From Callaeas wilsoni (lineage: Eukaryota; Chordata; Aves; Passeriformes; Callaeidae): a stretch of 64,000 bases of DNA. Positions 1 through 12,563 of this stretch are shown here, piece by piece. Within the stretch, counting starts at the first letter, position 1. Each line of letters begins with the position of its first letter. Made by a program: the position numbers and the translations under genes. Below the pieces are notes generated by a model that saw only the letters and a list, made by a program, of their open reading frames with translations, did not search any database and was not told the origin of the DNA. The DNA is taken from positions 186,001-250,000 of the forward strand of contig VWPU01010328.1 in assembly GCA_013398955.1 (NCBI GenBank), read 5' to 3'.

Positions 1-3000
1 TGATATGATCAGTGCACTCCTGAATTCTCATACAGTGTTCAGGAAAACCTTTTGGGATCTATCCCTAAGGCCTGACAGGTTGTCCGGTGCAAAAAGAAGG
101 GAAATATTTGCACTCTGGTCAATAATTCAACTCCTAGACCAGATTGGTAGTGACTGAATAATTTTTCCAATTGCTGCTAAATGTTCAGAAGTCTCTGTGA
201 AACACAGAGATGGGGTCCACCTGACAGGTGCCCAATGTGCCACTGCAACTTCTCAGGCTTCTTCCTCAGCAGCGTCAAAAAAGAGGTTGAAGATGGAAGC
301 AGACAAACAACCCAGGGCATGGGACTGAAGAAATTGTGTTTGTCTAATACAGAGTAAAGGCATATTGCCAAGGAAAACGGTAGAGTTCTGCTGACAGATC
401 AGGCTTTTTGCAAGCATTGCTGAGAGATCAGGCTTTTTGCTTTCTGTGCGGCAGACCACATTCTGTGGCAGTTGGAAATCTGTCACCTTCCAGGGATTAA
501 TCCAAAAGAAGAGGCTCTACAATGACCTAGCACTGTGACTTTATGGTTTTATAAATCAATAGTTTTTCTAACAGTCTGAAAAGACTCAATGTGATACTCC
601 ATCCCCTACTCCACATGTCCAGGTTAGACTCCATGACTATTATGGCATCTGAGGTTAGGCAAGCGGCAAGTGACTCAGATGCCTGGTACACACAGACAAT
701 GGGGAGAGGTAACCACGATGAGTAGATAAGGAGACTGCAGCAGGCCACCTGAATGTAGTCATCTATACAAAAATGAAACAGAGTGTGCATCCTCAGTGTT
801 TCCTGAGCAAGAACAGAGTCAACTTCAGCCCATGTTGCTTCATCTCCAGTGAAATAAATGTGCCATTTTATTCTAGAGTTGCATTTGATCTTGAATTACT
901 TCTCTGCTTCTTCTCTGAGAAAAGGTCACTTTAAAGAAGCCTCAGGCATGATACTAACATTGCATCCAATAAAAGACTCTCAGGAGGTCTGAAATAAGTA
1001 CAAGGTCCAAATTTGGGATATATTATCTGAACCTTTTTCTTTCTCTCTCCTGAAAGTCAGAGTGGGAAATCTGACAAGAATATTTCTTTGCTCAGGAGAC
1101 TTACAGGACTCCTTGGTCCTAGAAATGCTGTGAACACGGTTTTCCAGCAAGCATCTGAGCATTCCAGGCCACAATGTCCACTGTGGGAAGTCTGAACACA
1201 GAACGGATGGAAACAAGTGTCCCAGGAGTGAGACTAGAACATTTCCATGGAAAGTGCATCACAGGGTCAAGCTCAACATCTATTACCATACCACACCTCC
1301 CTCCACTTCAACCAGCTCTCGGAAATTTAACTATTTTCACCTTTAATTAGTACTAAAGCTAACAGACTAAAACATAACCCACAAATCTCATACACAAGTC
1401 CTGATAGATGTGGACATACCCTGCAAGCTTGGGAATTAGCATGAGCACCAGGTGGAATAATGTGGGCTCTAGTTCTGATCTCATTCAGTACCTTCAGCTG
1501 CATCATTCCCACAGCTCTTGCTATGCACATATTGTAGCAGCGTATGAGTTGTCTGCACCCTCTTCTGTTGGCAGCAGTTAGTAAAATCACTTCAGAAAAA
1601 GCAGCCTCAAGAGGAGGCACCTTTCAGAAATCTCTCACTCCTCCTTTTTCTCCAACATGTCTTGGGTGCTTATACATCATTGATTCAGACTCCAGATGCC
1701 AAACGACACATTCCCTTCATAAAACTGGTCATAAACTCCAATGTCACATAAGCATTTCTCAAAGCCATAACCATGATGGGGTGCCCATTAGCTGGAGCTC
1801 CCACCCAAAGCTTCCTACCACCCTCCCTCCAGGAGGACCTCCAATTCCGAGACAAAGACCTCCCTCTTGCCCAGGCACAAGGTTTCAAAGAGGCAGATAC
1901 ATCCTTCCCTACCCACACATTAAACTGAAAAGCAAACTTTTAACATGAAAAAAAAAACTAAACCAAAAACCCAAACCCCAACGGGTGTGGGGGGATCTGA
2001 AATTCTTTGTGGATTATGAGTTTTCCATGGCAACAGGCTTGAGAAACAGGAGGGCTGGGGAGGGGGGCGAGGAGAGAGAGAGGGAGGGAATGGGAGGCAG
2101 AATGCTGAGGAGGGAGCAAGCAGCACTGGTACATTGCCATGGAAACCCTCTTCCATCAGCAGCCAACTGCCAAAGTCAGTCAGGATCCCAGAAATGGACT
2201 TGGAGTGGGGCCTGGGAGGTGCTGGGGGAGTCACCTTGCCAGCCCTGGGGCTATCTCAACCTCAAGAACCCAAGTCCCACTCCTCTCCCCCTTTCCCAAC
2301 AGCCTTGACACCGCTTCTGCCCTTGCCTCCACCAGACAGAGACAAATTTGGCCCAGCTGAAGAGTGGGAGGAAACACAAATCAGCAAACGAAACAACCAG
2401 AGCGGGCGGAAAGCAGCGAGGCAAAGAGGGATAATTTTTCTGATAGCCCTTGGTTTTCTTTCCACCTTTCTGGATCGATTTGGACCACGCAGATGTATTT
2501 GTTTTCACACCCCAGATGGCTGTAGAAAGAGGATGTCACTCCTAATCACTGAAATCGAGATGGAAATGTTACTTCCCTGCAAACTTAGCTACCGAGGAAC
2601 GAAGAAGGGCTGTTGTCGAGTTCACATTTGCACAAGGCCAGGTCCCTTTCAACTGTGTCTGTCCCACCCAGTAGAGCATATGTCCCAACCTACCTCTAAA
2701 ACATGACAGATGTCACAATATTGTGGCCAAGCAAAAAATTAGAGGAGATTCTGTTAATGGAAATGAAGTACACAGTGAAAATAAGTTAATTCTGCCTTCT
2801 AACCCTCATCTGCAACACTTGGAGGGCAGGCAAGTCAGTGGAATGAACAACCATTCACACCCTTTGGCACACTGTATTTTATCAGAAGCCTTTTGGTGCT
2901 GTAAGAAATTGTCAAAGACAGTTTGGAGAAAAAACTTTGAAAGGGCTGGCAAATTCTATGAACCCTTCCTAGTATTTATAGTTGTACCCCTAGCATGGTA

Positions 3001-4030
3001 AGGGATGGATGAGTCGTTTCAGGCTGCAGACGGCTGCAGACGGCAGGAAGGAATTGACTCCTACTCCAACCACACAACTGGCTAAGCAAATTGTGGAGGA
3101 AGATTCCCTTCTCCTGAAGCATCTGTTATCACCCATCTGATTGCACAATGAATCAGTAGTATGAGGACAGGCTGCTGTGAGGGTGGGGGAAGAGGGAAAG
3201 AGAGATTGCAAATCAGGGAGTTATAAAGCAAGGAGATGCCAGTTTCCACCTCATCACAGAAAAGGACACGGACCAAACAGAAAGGGCCTGGTTTGTATGC
3301 TTTTAAGTTATGTGTTTGGATTACTACTGATAGTACAGCACGGATGAAGTAGCTTAACTTTTATTGCAACAGCATCTTGGTTTTCCCACATATAATCCAG
3401 AGCTGGGGATCCCAAACTGCTCTGATCATTCATCTCTCTAAATGATCTTCACTGATGAAATAAAGCAACCAGCCTGCACCCAATGCTCGAACAGAAGAAC
3501 AAATCCTTGCCCCTGTCCTCTGAGACCAGTCACAGCTCTGCTGGACCACCAAGTGATCCATCTGCATTGTGCTGCTTATTTCTGACACTGGAGCCCAAGC
3601 CCAGGCCTCCAGACCACTTCTAAGATTAGCTAGTCACATTATATGGGATAAAGAAAGTGAACAGAATTTTTCCCAGCTTTCCTGATGAGGGAAGAACAGC
3701 TGACTGACTCTTCTGTGCTTCATAACTTCCTATGTGTCTGATACAAATATACCACAATAATGCCTTCATAATCTCAGCATCAAGCTGAAAATTAATGGAA
3801 AATCACTAATGGGTCAGACTCTTACTTCAACTGTTGTTGGGACCTAAAACTAGTCTACATTTTGGAGGAAGAAAAAGAAATTATAAAAATGACCTGTTAT
3901 GGGCTTAAGCAGTAAACCAGTCAATGCAGAAAACGGTCAGCATGGCGTTAGTTTTTTCACATGGACTTTGGTTGTGAAACAACCAATAAATCAAATCCAA
4001 CTCAGTGCTGATTTCCAGATCTGACAAGAT
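1..4030. other. Intronic DNA, no gene seen
   Basis: No exon, RNA gene or recognisable transposon. The notable items are the X-box pair at 2020-2147, the GC-rich stretch 2040-2430 with several open frames on both strands that read as noise, and a 10-bp tandem GGCTGCAGAC at about 3024-3043. Confidence 0.6.
2020..2147. promoter_or_regulatory. Pair of inverted RFX X-box-like motifs
   Basis: TTTTCCATGGCAAC lies at 2021-2034 and, about 100 bp on in the opposite orientation, TTGCCATGGAAAC at 2134-2146. Each is one base from GTTTCCATGGCAAC. Between them is a purine-rich G tract (2050-2115). The spacing and pairing suggest an RFX-bound enhancer; this is an inference from motif match only. Confidence 0.45.
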
Positions 4031-4692
4031 CTGACAAGAAGCTCAACATGACCTGGCAACGTGCATTTCCAGCACAGAAAGCCAACCATATCCTGGGCTG
4101 CATCAAAAGCAGTGTGGCCAGGAGGGTGGAGGAGCTGATTCTCCCTCTCTGCTCTGCTGTGCTCTGGTGAGACCCCACCTGCAGTGCTGCATCCAGCTCT
4201 GGGGTCCCCAGCACAAGGAGGGCATAGATCTGTTGGAGCAAGTCCAGAGGAGAGCCACAAAGATGATCAGAGAGGAAGAGCACCACTCTTACGAAGACAG
4301 TCTGAGTTGGAGTTGTTCAGACTGGGGAAGAGAAGGCTCCAGTGAGACCTTATAACACCTTCCAGTACCTAATGGGGCTACGAGAGAGCTGGAGAGGGAC
4401 TTTTTACAAGGGCGTGGAGTGATAGTACAAGAGGAAATGGCTTCAAACTGAAAGAGAGCAGGTTTAGATTAGATATAAGGAAGAAACTCTTCGCTGTGAG
4501 GGAGGTGAGGTACTGTAATGGGTTGTCCAGAGAAGTTGTGAGATGCTCCATCCCTGGAAGTGGTCAACGCCAGGCTGGATGGGGCTTTGAGAACCTGGTC
4601 TAAGGGAAGGTGTCCCTGCTCATAGCAGGTGAGTTACAACTAGATAATTTTTAAGATCCCTTTCAATACAAACTATTTTATGATTCTATGAT
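4031..4692 (+). mobile_element. CR1 LINE, 5'-truncated 3' end
   Basis: This is a 3' fragment of a CR1 non-LTR retrotransposon. The frame from 4167 reads LLEQVQRRATKMI, the C-terminal part of the CR1 ORF2 reverse transcriptase protein; upstream, lesions break the frame. It continues through the typical segment 'caagaggaaatggcttcaaact' and ends in the CR1 3' signature with repeated ATGATTCT at 4680-4692. A 10-bp tandem (atctgacaag) sits at its truncated 5' edge. Stops and frameshifts make it an inactive copy. It lies antisense to GRIN2B. Confidence 0.93.
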
Positions 4693-7600
4693 CTGTATTG
4701 AGAAGTCCCTGGAAAGTCTGTTCATTTGGGACCAATTTCAAGCAGGTGACTTCACAATGGCAATTTCTTTTCAGGCTGGGCCCCTTTGAAATCTTGAAGT
4801 AAGGTGTTGGGAGTCATTCTGTAGGCGAATATAAGGGATGCTATTGCGGAAAGGTAGTAGGCCGGGATGAGTTCAAGTTTGGGTCATTTTTGTGAGATGT
4901 GGTCTGATTTGGAGCCTGGACAAAGTACCATGTCCTATGGGCAGGAGAAAGGCATGAGGGCCTCCCACTAGATGAGAAAACACTGTGATCCCTACCCAAA
5001 GGGCAGCAAAGCTGCATCTTAGCCTCAGACAAAGGTAAAGAGAGGACAGTGCACGGCCCAGTGTCCACTGTGCATACAACAACTAACCGTGCACCAATAA
5101 AAGGAACCAATATCAAGTATTTTCTTTCTGACTTCACCATCGCAATTACTCTTCAGGAAAATTCTGCAACATTGGATGCACAAGTCAAAAGGGGACAGAT
5201 TTATTCCTTGTGGCCCAAAGTCTGGTTTCAGACATCTTCTACTTCTGAGCTCAGCAGAGGCTCCCAGCCAGCCCACTCCCAGTTATTTACCAATAAAATA
5301 ACGCAGTGGCAGTACCAAACAGGAGCCTGCCCCTGGAAGCCAGACTCCTATCGGCTACTTTGTGCCTGGTACTGAATTTTTTATCCCTGTATCCTTTGCA
5401 CCTGCACCTGCCTCCAGAGAAATGGATAAGCTATTAAATATGGACTTGTATCACTTACAAGAGCTTTGCCGGCCCATCTGTGAAATTGCTCTGTGTCTCT
5501 TGAAGGCGTGCGCAAGAGATGTTCTCTTCCCCCCTCCCTCATCCCCCACTGATGGATTGGGTCTGTCAGCTTGTCAGCTCTCATTGGGCACTGTTTGACA
5601 TCAGTCCACACTGGGGCAGTGAAAATCTGTTCGCAGTCAGCTCTTCCAATAGCTCCTGTGAAAGAGGGGAGGCTGACCCACTCCAAAACACGCTGCCTCA
5701 GCTGGCTACCAAACAGCCACAGATGATAATGGTGATAGAAAACAGCTTGAGAGAGGGTGGCAAAGTACAGGTTTCTTTGGGGTCTGTTGGGCAGGTCAAG
5801 GAGAACACTGAGAGCTGGGGTAGGGCCCTCATGACTCCTGAATCCCACACACAAACACTGCCACCGAGACCAGTAGTCAGTGACTGGAAAGGACGAAGTC
5901 TACATAGCTGAGGTTGTGCAGGGACGCAGCTCAGTGGAGTGGGCCCTGGAATAATGTTCTGAGCATCCCTGGCCTCTCGACTTGCAAATGTCATCTGTCA
6001 ATCCCAGACTCAGTCCTTCCAGAGCAGTTCTGACAAGGGTAGATGACAAGGGACATCAGAGGCAAGCTAGGCTCGCAGAGCCTCCAGAGGGTCAATTGCC
6101 ATGGTACATCAAGTAGCCAGTCATTCAAAATAGGGTTTCTTAACCCTGCTGTCTTAATATCTAAAAAAATCAAACTGTTTGATATTACTAAAAATCCTTC
6201 TCAGAGTCTTTATCAAAAGCCAGAATCAAGGCTCTCGTGGCTAATCACAGTGTCTTGGAATGAGAACATTAAATTATTATGAACACTGAAGCTGCCATCA
6301 TGTCCCACTTCAATTCATTTTATTTTGACATGGGAAGAGTCATGTGAGAAATATGAGTTTCTAGAAAGAAGCTGAGGTGCTATGATGGGCAGTTCAGGGA
6401 CTAAGAAGACCTAGTGCAGCCTACAGAGATTTGCAAAGGGAGCCATTTTGACAGGACAAAAGGGAACTGTACTGCAAAATTCACATATAGGTCCAGTTTC
6501 AGCTTTGCAGTTCCACTTCCAGCTGCAAGCCCTCATTTAGCTCTCTAAAATTGTAAAGGCTTTGACCCCATTTGTTATTGCAGCCCTTGATTGGCAAAAC
6601 ACTTCTACAGATGAGCTCTTCAAATTGCCGGTTTTTGCTCTCCTGCAAAGTAAGATTTGTTTAGGCCACGAAAGAAGAAACACTTGATTGGATTTCTGTG
6701 CCTAGACAACAATATTCCAGATACTGTCCAGTCCCACTATGCCATGCACTGTGAGACAAGCAAATAAAAACACACCTCAGGATGAAAATATCTCTACAGC
6801 AAACAGCATTTTGAGTCACAGAGAAATTCAGGTTAGAAAGGACCTCTGCAGGTGACCTAGCACAGCCCTCCACTCAAAAGAGGGCCAGCTTACGTAATCT
6901 TTCCCCATCCATTTTCCAATGAAGCAACCAAACATCAAACTGTGATCATTAGCTTACTTGTCACCTATTGTTTCATGTCAGTCACCCACTCTTACACAAC
7001 CAAATGACACATGCACAGAGAGCTTTTTAGCTCCATCTTCAAAAAAGAAGCAATAGGTCTTTTCAGTTGCTCTAACAAATAGCATAATAAAAAACAACTG
7101 AACAAAAATACTAACGCATCCTGCAGTTAGGTATGATGGGTAAAGAGTAGGAAGAAGGTTCAAGCAAGACAGGAAAGACTGAAGGGCAAAAAATGTGACT
7201 GTAGAATGGTTGGATGGAGAGGTGGAGTGTTGTGGCATGGGGAACCTTTAGATCTGTGATAGAAATATAGCGAAATACAAAAAACTTCACAAGCAAGGAT
7301 TAGTTTTTCTGAATTTTCTAGCTCAGCACTTCAGAACCAATGTGTATGGGCAGTTGAGCTAAGCAGCCATGTTTTAGATACCGAAGGGAACTTCCTTGCT
7401 TTTGTTCCCACAGAGCCTCAATGGGTGCCAGCTCCGTGCTGGGGTCCCTGACCACTGTTTCTGCTCTCCCACCACTTCAGTCAAGAGGCAGCCCTAGGTG
7501 TAGGCAGAGGGACCCATGGCAGAAGCAGGTCAAGTGCACCGCTGCAAGAGTGAAGGAAAGCTGATGACATTGAAGAGGAAGCTGAGGTTGCTTTACTTGC

Positions 7601-10600
7601 ACCAGGACACACAGTAGAAAACAGAGGGATGAAAGGCTCAGAGTGATGGTAAGCACAGGGCCAGGCTGAGTCATTTAAAGATGAGCCTTTCTCCACCTCG
7701 GAGCCCTGCCCTGTGCATCAGTTTCATCATTAGTGATGACAATGATGATTGAGGATTCCCAACCCGGAACAGAGATGTGAGAGCATCTACAGTTCCCTCC
7801 TATCACTGTCCAAATGAACTTCCTGTCTCTGCAGAACTGATACATGAGCTTTTATTGCTCCTATCAAGCCCTGTGTAATAGCTGGGGTTAGTCCTATTCA
7901 GAAAGCTGGCTAATCCATTATGGTTTCTTTTTAAGCTATTTTCCATAATATTGCAGCTATTTCCATATTTTAATTAGACACTGTATTTTTAAGTCTCCTC
8001 CATTTAGTCTTCTGCCTTTCACATATTTTACCTCAGGAAATACTATTCGTTCTTGGAATATTGAAGAAGGTATGGTAGGGTCAAGCAAGGAAGTCTCAAG
8101 AAATTAGTACTGAGATGGAAGAAATATCAACAAACTCTCAAATATAAAGGTGTAGGCAGCTAAAGGACTGGGAAATACATGTGGAAGAAACACTGCCTTG
8201 AGAGCACCCTGCAAAGGCATCACCATGGAGTGGGGGGCACACAGGTGAGAGAAAGGATGCACCTCTTGGTGTGTGCTCAGGTCAGTGTCACTTGATGGGG
8301 ACACATTTTCCCACTGCGCCCATGGCAGTCCTGAGTGAAGCTTAGCAGAGGTGTATCCTTGCCCATTTCTTTAATAACAGGGTCCTCTTAGCCATGATTT
8401 TTTGTGAGGTTTTTCTAGCGTTGTCAGTAGGGCAGCTGACTACCTGAAGAAATTTATTACAAACAACAAACCAGGAGAGTTTGCTTTTTACTCCTATCTC
8501 CCAGTCATTGCTGATGATATGGAATAAAAGGAGTGGTGGTGGGGTGGGAGAGGGCTGTGAGCCTCCATGCACAATGCAGGGTAGCTCAGATAGGGCTGGC
8601 TCTTCAGGGGTGTGCAGCATGCCTGAAGAACCAGTTTGGTATTTCAGATGAGAGATTTAGGCAACAGTAAGCCTTGCAGCAAAGGGCTCGGCACTCATTT
8701 AAGACTAAAAACAGAGCACTTCTTATTAAAGAGGCTGATGTAAAGCCCAGAGCAGGGGGAGGGGTGGAGAGATGATGCAGGAAGGAAGGACATGTGATAT
8801 TCATTCAGTAAAAGAAAACCAACAGCTAAAGAATGCACAAGGTTAATATCAATCGCTTTTCCTGCCCTAGAACCTTTTGGTGCTCAGAAGCCAATTTGGG
8901 TGAGGTGTTTTCTTTACATACACAGAGCAGAAGCAAATACCACACACCTCATCAGCCTCCCACAGTTTGAAAGAGGAGCAGAGATCCAAACCACAGACTA
9001 AAGGGAAGAGCTCTGCAGAGAGAAGTGCTTGACTGAGAACAAAACTGGTTCTAGCTCGGAAATCATCAACCTCTCCAACTCCAGAGATGAGGGCAGCTTT
9101 CTTGATGTCAGCCATTTCCAGCCCCTGAGCAAGCACACAGCCACTCACTGCAAACTGACGAGGAGCCACGATTCCTGTAGGAAGCACTTGCAGAGTGGCA
9201 ACACCCTCATCTTCCCCATATCTCTCTCTCTTCATTACTCCCTGTCTAAGCTTCCAGCTTTCCCACTCTTGGTGCTAGAGGCTCTCCCACTACAACCTCT
9301 GTGGTTCAAGAGACACAAGTGGCACAGCCTTTAGCTCCCATGGTCCAGCACAGCAGCCTCACCCACAGCAAGGGCCAAAAGGAGAATCCTCTCCAGGTTA
9401 GGAGAGGACCCTAATCCCCAGAGTCCACTCTGTGTAGCTCTGGGTCTGGTCACTGCCAGTCCTTTGGCTCCAGCATGCATGCTCAGAGCTATCCCCACTG
9501 CTTTCTGGCTAGTTTGTACCCTGGTTTCTAGGTGCCTCTCATCATGAATTGGCTAGCCCTGCTTTCCCCTCTCGCCAAGGCACAGTGCAGCCTCTTTGCA
9601 CAGTCATACATGGCCCAGAATCCAGGATCACTGCTAACCATATCTGAAAGGAAGAACCAATGGGGGAAACCAGAACGTTCATTTTAGCTTCAAGTGACAG
9701 CCAGGGAGAGCTAACAAAGACAAAGCAGAAAGGGCAGCAAAGTAAGACAGATGGACAGACAAGAAAGATGGCAAAAAATTTATATTTTCTATTACCCAGA
9801 TGTAAATGGATTTGTTGCCCTGCAGCAATTTACAATAGCTGAAAACTGGTCTGCAAAGCCCAAAAGAGGATTAGGATGCTGTCATGTCCCAGAGAGCTGA
9901 AAAGGTGGATTCAATGCTGAGCTGTTGCTCACTGGGAGTCCTTCTAGATTCACAGCCCAATCAAAATACTGGCCTCAGTATTTTCTTCACACCATGACCA
10001 GAAGGACAGGAGAAGTCTGCTCCACTGACCACCTTTCTCCCCCCAACTGCCTCAGCCATGTGCATAACACACTAATAATTCAATCATGCATCTTCACCAC
10101 ACTTTCACTGCAACCCACACACTCACCCACCTGCTGCCAGAATAGGCACCCCCCACCATTGCCAGAGTCAGTCAGGCATGTTTCTCTCCCACTCGTGCAG
10201 TCCCACTCAGCTCCATCCACACCCCGACTCTGTCTGCCTTTAACAATTATCTCCAGCTCTGGGAAGGAGCACTGCAGATTTCCATCCCAGCTTTCCCTCT
10301 AAGTGCTTATTCGTTGCATCACAGAACATGCCCTGAGCTGGAATGAAATTTCGCCCTTTGCATATCCTTACTTATTTATACTTGCTGCCCATGCTGGTTG
10401 CCTAAGGGATGGGAAGGAGGTAGGAGGGTATTAACAAGCTCTTTAACATGATACCTCTTAGAAATAGAGTAACTACTGCTATCTGCATCACTATCTTTCG
10501 CTTGAGTGAAAATCAGGCAATGGACTCCAGTGCTGGCTGTTTTTCTATGCCCACATGGTACTATAAAGCACACTAGGAATTTGGGCTCGGCTGCTGACCC

Positions 10601-11643
10601 ATCATTTCTAAAAGTTAGTGCTCACACACAAGGCTCGAATTTTACAAGGTGTGAGATGGCAAGTGTTTTCAGACACTTTTCAGGACTCAAGAGAAGGCGA
10701 TGCTCTTCAGAGACACAGCCTTTTACAATTCATGTCCATTCTTCTACATCATTATTCACAGTCTTTTGGATGCATATATCCTCTTCTCTCTTCACTGCCT
10801 TCCTCTAGTCAGTCACCAAGATCTTCCTTTCCCTTCCAGAAAAGCCCACTAGTTAAGCTCAGTAGTTAAAGCACTGGGTCCTCAAATCCTAAATGCCTGA
10901 CTTCAGATAAGGATGTCAACCAAAGTCTCACTGGGAAGGTGCTCTAAATTTGAAGATGTCATATATACTGATATAGAAGAAATTCTCTAAATCCCTTTTC
11001 AGAAGTAATTTTATATCATAAAAAAATACTCTGCATGGGCAGAACACTCAGACCTTCAACCACACACATCCCTAGCCGATGATCTGGATCTGCCGGGGGC
11101 ACAGGCGTGGAGTCAGAGGAAGAATGTTTTTACCAAATTGTAGAAGATGTGAAGAGGGCTTTATGGGAAAAGGAGTCTATCAGAGGGGCCACTTGCTGGG
11201 AGGACAGCTTGCTGGCATGGGACAGGCAGTTGTTTGAGAGTTCACAATACAAGCCCTCGCCTACAGCTGTCCCCATGCAACAGCCCTCCCTCTTCAGGAG
11301 GTGGCTCAGGGCTCTGCGCAGGACAGTCCGGTGCCCCTGCATCACACCCCACTGCCTGCACCAGGTGGGTCCCCAGGACAGCAGCTGGCCCTGAACCTGC
11401 ACAGCACCCCTGTGGCCCATCGAGGATTGTTGGTAATAACATGGGAAAGAACAAGAGTGGCTGGAGAAGGGATCATGAGGAAGTAGGGCAGCACTTTACC
11501 GAGACAAACATCCTTGTTGTACTTCCTGGAGATAACACAACACAGTACAGAGTAAGCGCAGGAATGAGGCCAAGAAGCAGCTATGGACTGTAGGGGGGAT
11601 CAAGACCACCCAAGCCCTCCAAAGCCCTCCAACCCATTTCAAA
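4693..11643. other. Intronic DNA, mostly unique
   Basis: Apart from the CR1 fragment at 6815 nothing repetitive is recognised. A 104-codon open stretch ends at 11394 (SGSAGG... then ECFYQIVEDVKRALWEKE). I do not recognise it; it has no ATG near its start and is followed by a donor-like CAG|GTGGGT at about 11362. Confidence 0.55.
6815..6893 (-). mobile_element. CR1 LINE, short 3'-end fragment
   Basis: The stretch has the pattern of a reversed CR1 3' end: a cacaga start, 'ttcaggttagaaaggacctctg', then a segment resembling 'ccctccactcaaaagagggcc' that corresponds to the CTCAAAGCAGGG part of many CR1 tails. It is short and diverged, so the subfamily cannot be named. Confidence 0.65.
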
Positions 11644-11648
11644 AAAGG

Positions 11649-12110
11649 TGTGAAAAATGATCTGCACATGATAGTCAATTTGCACAGAAAGTGAGAAACC
11701 TGTCTTCAGGACAGGGAAATCTCTCTATAAAATGATACCTCCACCAAGCCCAGGCATCACCCTCAGGATTCTGGACATCCCATCATCCAGATCAACATGC
11801 TGGAACCAGGACTGACATTCCATCAGCCAGATGACACTGGAACCAGGAACAGTGATCCATTTCTTTCTTTCTTCCTTTCTCTTTCTCCTTCTGTCTTCCT
11901 TTTATTTTTACTTTCTCTCTCTCTTTCTATACCCCCAAACCTTAATTAATTTCTTCCTTTCTCTCTTCCTTTTCACTCTACCCCTTTATTCGCAACCCAC
12001 TGTCATGTGCTTATATGATAGGTCAGGGACTAACATACCAATTTCTATGCCAAGTGTGTAATTTACTAATAAAACTTTGTGAGTTTTTGTGGACCCTCTG
12101 ACTTTTGTCA
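11649..12110 (+). mobile_element. Solo LTR of an endogenous retrovirus, 462 bp, TSD AAAGG
   Basis: The element begins TGTGAAAA and ends TTTTGTCA, so it has TG...CA termini forming a short imperfect inverted repeat. It is bounded by identical 5-bp direct repeats AAAGG at 11644-11648 and 12111-12115, the size produced by ERVL-type integrases. A TATA-like TATAAAA lies at 11736 and a polyadenylation signal AATAAA at 12068-12073, giving plus-strand orientation. The middle is a C/T-rich tract (about 11856-11980). No retroviral coding sequence adjoins it, so it is a solo LTR left by LTR-LTR recombination. I do not recognise the family. Confidence 0.75.
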
Positions 12111-12115
12111 AAAGG

Positions 12116-12273
12116 CAGAGTGGGAGACCCCCCATGCTCCTCTTCTCTGGGCCATGCAGAGACCCTGCCCTTGGCCTCTCCTGTGCCTCTGACACTCCAG
12201 CTCCTGACCAGCTGGGGCTCAGCAGCACAGAGGAGCCCCTTTGCCATGGTGCCACCACGCCAAACACTCTGCA
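12116..12273. other. Spacer between solo LTR and CR1
   Basis: GC-rich sequence of about 160 bp between two insertions. Parts such as 'gctggggctcagcagcacag' could be the 5' continuation of the neighbouring CR1 or unrelated unique DNA; I cannot decide. Confidence 0.4.
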
Positions 12274-12563
12274 GGGAGCTGGGAGTGTCTTGCCTAGAGA
12301 AAAGGAGGCTCAGGGGGATCTTATTGCTCTAGAAGGAGGTCTCTTCTCCCAGGTAACAAGAGATAGAACAAGAGGAAATGGCTTCAAGCTGAGCCAGGGA
12401 ACAGGCTGCCCCGTGAGGTGGTGGTGTCACCATCCTTGGAGGCAGATGGAGATGTGGCTCTTAGGGTCACGGCTCAGTGGTGGACCTGACAGTTTAGGCT
12501 AATGATTGGACTCAGTGATCTTACAGGTCTTTTCCAACCTTAGTGATGCTATGATTCTATGAG
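12274..12563 (+). mobile_element. CR1 LINE, 3' end
   Basis: The sequence carries the usual CR1 3' landmarks in order: 'gagaaaaggaggctcagggg', 'acaagaggaaatggcttcaa', 'ggaacaggctgcc', 'gtgatcttacaggtctttt', and the terminal ATGATTCTATGA at 12551-12562. About 30-60 bp of the canonical sequence is missing around 12385, where the element jumps from 'caagctg' to 'agccagggaacagg'. It sits 163 bp after the solo LTR at 11649. Confidence 0.93.

Noticed and set aside
2134..2706. 190-codon plus-strand open frame
   Set aside because: Proline/serine-rich start from a GC-rich non-coding stretch, overlapping frames on the other strand, no known domain.
4167..4355. A host gene encoding LLEQVQRRATKMI
   Set aside because: This is the C-terminal end of CR1 ORF2 in a truncated, frame-broken copy.
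11041..12115. A provirus with internal genes next to the LTR at 11649
   Set aside because: The exact AAAGG repeats abut the LTR on both sides, so the element is a solo LTR and the neighbouring sequence is host DNA.
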